Part shown: positions 4,263 to 5,657 of the stretch, piece after piece
Layout: each line of letters opens with the position of its first letter
Numbering within the stretch: position 1 is the first letter of the stretch
Assembly (NCBI GenBank): GCA_024409145.1
Contig: JAKSUF010000099.1
Location: forward strand, 1 to 5,657
Source: an archaeon
GTDB taxonomy: Archaea; Methanobacteriota; Methanobacteria; Methanobacteriales; Methanobacteriaceae
Length of the DNA stretch: 5,657 bases
Direction of reading: 5' to 3'
Made by a program: the position numbers and the translations under genes
Notes under the pieces: generated by a model
What the model was told of the DNA's origin: nothing
The model's input: the letters and a program-made list of their open reading frames with translations, nothing else
The model's database searches: none

Positions 4263-5420
4263 ATGAATCAAAAACCTATTTCTGAAGAAGAATTATTTAA
4301 AGAATTAGATTACTATCAATCTATGGATTGTAAATATTCTGATGGTAAAATTTTAGGTTCTATGTGTACTGAACCTCATTCTGTAGCTAAAAAAGCTTTC
4401 TTTAAATTTTTTGAATCTAATTTGGGAGACCCAGGTCTTTTTAAAGGAACTAAACTTATAGAAGATAAAACTTTAAATTTAATTGGTTCTATTTTGTCTA
4501 TTGATAATCCTGCAGGACATATTGTTACTGGTGGGACTGAAGCGAATCTTATGGCTATGCGTGCTGCAAAAAATATGGCACGTTCTGAGAAAGGAATTTC
4601 TAATGGTGAGATTATTGTTCCAAAATCTGCTCATTTTTCTTTTAAAAAAGCATCTGACATGTTGGATTTGAAACTTATTGAAGCGGATTTAGATGAAAAT
4701 TTCTGTATTGATATAGATTCTGTTTCTGATTCGATTAATGAGAATACTGTTGCAATAGTGGGTATTGCTGGAACAACTGAATTAGGTATGATTGATAATA
4801 TTCCAAAATTGTCAGATATTGCACTTAGTGAAGATATTCATTTACATGTAGATGCGGCATTTGGTGGATTTATAATTCCTTTTTTAAAAGATTCTAGTTT
4901 TAATTTCCCAAGTTTTGATTTTTCAAATTTAGGGGTTCGGTCTATGACTATTGATCCTCATAAAATGGCACTTGCTCCGATTCCTGCGGGAGCTATTTTA
5001 TTTAGAGATGATAGTTATTTAGATGCTATGTCTGTTGATTCTCCCTATTTAACAGTTAAACATCAATCTACTATTGTTGGTACTCGTGTAGGTGCTACAT
5101 CTCCAGCTACTTATGCTGTTATGAGATATATGGGTATTGAAGGTTATCAAAATTTAGCTAAAGATGCAATGGATAAAACTATGTTCTTAGCTGAGGGTGT
5201 TAGAAATTTAGGTTATGATTTAGTTGTTGAACCTAAATTAAATATTGTTGCTTTTAATCATCCTGATTTTGAAGCAGAAAAATTAGCTAACCTATTAGAA
5301 GAGTATGGTTGGAGAGTTTCTTGTTCTTCATGTCCTAAAGCTATTAGAATTATTGTGATGAATCATTTGAAAAAAAATCATATTGTTAATTTCTTAAAAG
5401 ATTTAGAAAAATTAATTTAA
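4263..5420 (+). CDS. mfnA: L-tyrosine/L-aspartate decarboxylase MfnA
   Basis: MfnA is a PLP-dependent group II decarboxylase. In methanogens it converts L-tyrosine to tyramine for methanofuran, and related archaeal enzymes make beta-alanine from aspartate for coenzyme A. Using the ATG at 4263 gives 385 residues, in line with archaeal MfnA. An in-frame TTG at 4230 would add eleven residues (MYCCLLYLGII) unlike the family. The start SEEELFKELDYY (8-19) and GKILGSMCTEPHSVA (28-42) are typical. PLP-site features are TGGTEAN (89-95), KSAHFSF with His124 stacking on the cofactor, HVDAAFGGF (195-203) with Asp197 contacting the pyridine nitrogen, and DPHKMALAP (231-239) with Lys234 (codon 4962-4964) forming the Schiff base. 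IRIIVMNH (361-368) closes the small domain. It is cytoplasmic and transcribed alone. Unlike ppsA, it uses several GCG and CGN codons, suggesting lower expression. The tyrosine or aspartate preference cannot be read from sequence. Confidence 0.93.
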   Translation: MNQKPISEEELFKELDYYQSMDCKYSDGKILGSMCTEPHSVAKKAFFKFFESNLGDPGLFKGTKLIEDKTLNLIGSILSIDNPAGHIVTGGTEANLMAMRAAKNMARSEKGISNGEIIVPKSAHFSFKKASDMLDLKLIEADLDENFCIDIDSVSDSINENTVAIVGIAGTTELGMIDNIPKLSDIALSEDIHLHVDAAFGGFIIPFLKDSSFNFPSFDFSNLGVRSMTIDPHKMALAPIPAGAILFRDDSYLDAMSVDSPYLTVKHQSTIVGTRVGATSPATYAVMRYMGIEGYQNLAKDAMDKTMFLAEGVRNLGYDLVVEPKLNIVAFNHPDFEAEKLANLLEEYGWRVSCSSCPKAIRIIVMNHLKKNHIVNFLKDLEKLI

Positions 5421-5457
5421 TTAGTTTTTCTTTTTATTCTTTATTTTTTTATCTTTC
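5405..5457 (+). terminator. Hairpin over the mfnA stop and long T-tract
   Basis: Bases 5405-5416 pair with 5420-5431: AGAAAAA with TTTTTCT, one G-U, then TAAT with ATTA around a three-base loop. This makes 12 uninterrupted pairs. The TAA stop (5418-5420) lies in the loop and right arm. A T-rich tract (5425-5457, ending with seven T before ATC) follows. The T-tract is a strong archaeal termination signal. Confidence 0.65.
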
Positions 5458-5657
5458 TAATTTATTTATATTGCTATTTCTATTTTTTGGTTTATTTTGT
5501 TTACTTTAAATGTAAATTCTATTTTTTTCTTTATATTATCTCATCTATATAGATCATCATTATGTTATTTAGTATTTTATATTTATGATTATTTTATTTT
5601 AATAATGGGGTTATTTATTTATGTTCTATTATTTTATTATTTATTTTAATTAATCGT
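5421..5657. other. Noncoding right edge
   Basis: After the mfnA T-tract no coding sequence is supported up to the window end. The stretch holds a 12-base perfect palindrome, ATCTATATAGAT (5543-5554), whose centre could serve as a TATA box or operator for a gene beyond the window. Otherwise it is low-complexity T-rich DNA. Confidence 0.6.

Noticed and set aside
4483..4671. A 62-codon frame inside mfnA
   Set aside because: It is an out-of-frame shadow of a well-supported gene, with a Leu/Ile-rich sequence and no start signal.

Overview
The window is AT-rich archaeal DNA carrying four chromosomal housekeeping genes. The gene set points to a methanogen: a KEOPS Pcc1 subunit, an archaeal L10e-type (uL16) ribosomal protein, an archaeal PEP synthase and the methanofuran enzyme MfnA. 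The strong preference for AGA arginine codons and A/T-ending codons, together with very AT-rich intergenic DNA, suggests Methanobacteriaceae (Methanobrevibacter or Methanosphaera type). That genus-level guess is inference; no search was possible. I see no mobile element, CRISPR array, tRNA or rRNA.

Layout: 1-80 is noncoding at the cut edge. A small leftward gene for KEOPS subunit Pcc1 follows (314 down to 81). It is divergent from a rightward series: rpl10e (984-1466), ppsA (1792-4074) and mfnA (4263-5420). The gaps are long: 669 bases before rpl10e, 325 before ppsA, 188 before mfnA and 237 after it. All three rightward genes are therefore probably separate transcription units. Terminator-like hairpins or T-tracts sit after each of them.

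Function: Pcc1 and L10e serve translation (t6A tRNA modification and the large ribosomal subunit). PpsA makes PEP from pyruvate for gluconeogenesis from CO2-derived carbon. MfnA decarboxylates tyrosine to tyramine for methanofuran, and/or aspartate to beta-alanine for CoA. The genes are not one pathway.

The least ordinary part is noncoding. The 669-base gap ahead of rpl10e can be read as a chain of hairpins (about 578-942). It includes a 15-pair stem at 706-720/761-775, a 12-pair stem at 805-835 and a 13-pair stem with a three-base loop at 841-869. It ends with two mutually exclusive pairings of one segment just ahead of the ribosome binding site. This could be a long structured leader or a free-standing small RNA. 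The main caution is that AT-rich DNA forms chance stems easily, so a shuffling test and comparison with relatives are needed to decide. A second, smaller set of hairpins precedes ppsA, and hairpins overlap the stop codons of three of the four genes.
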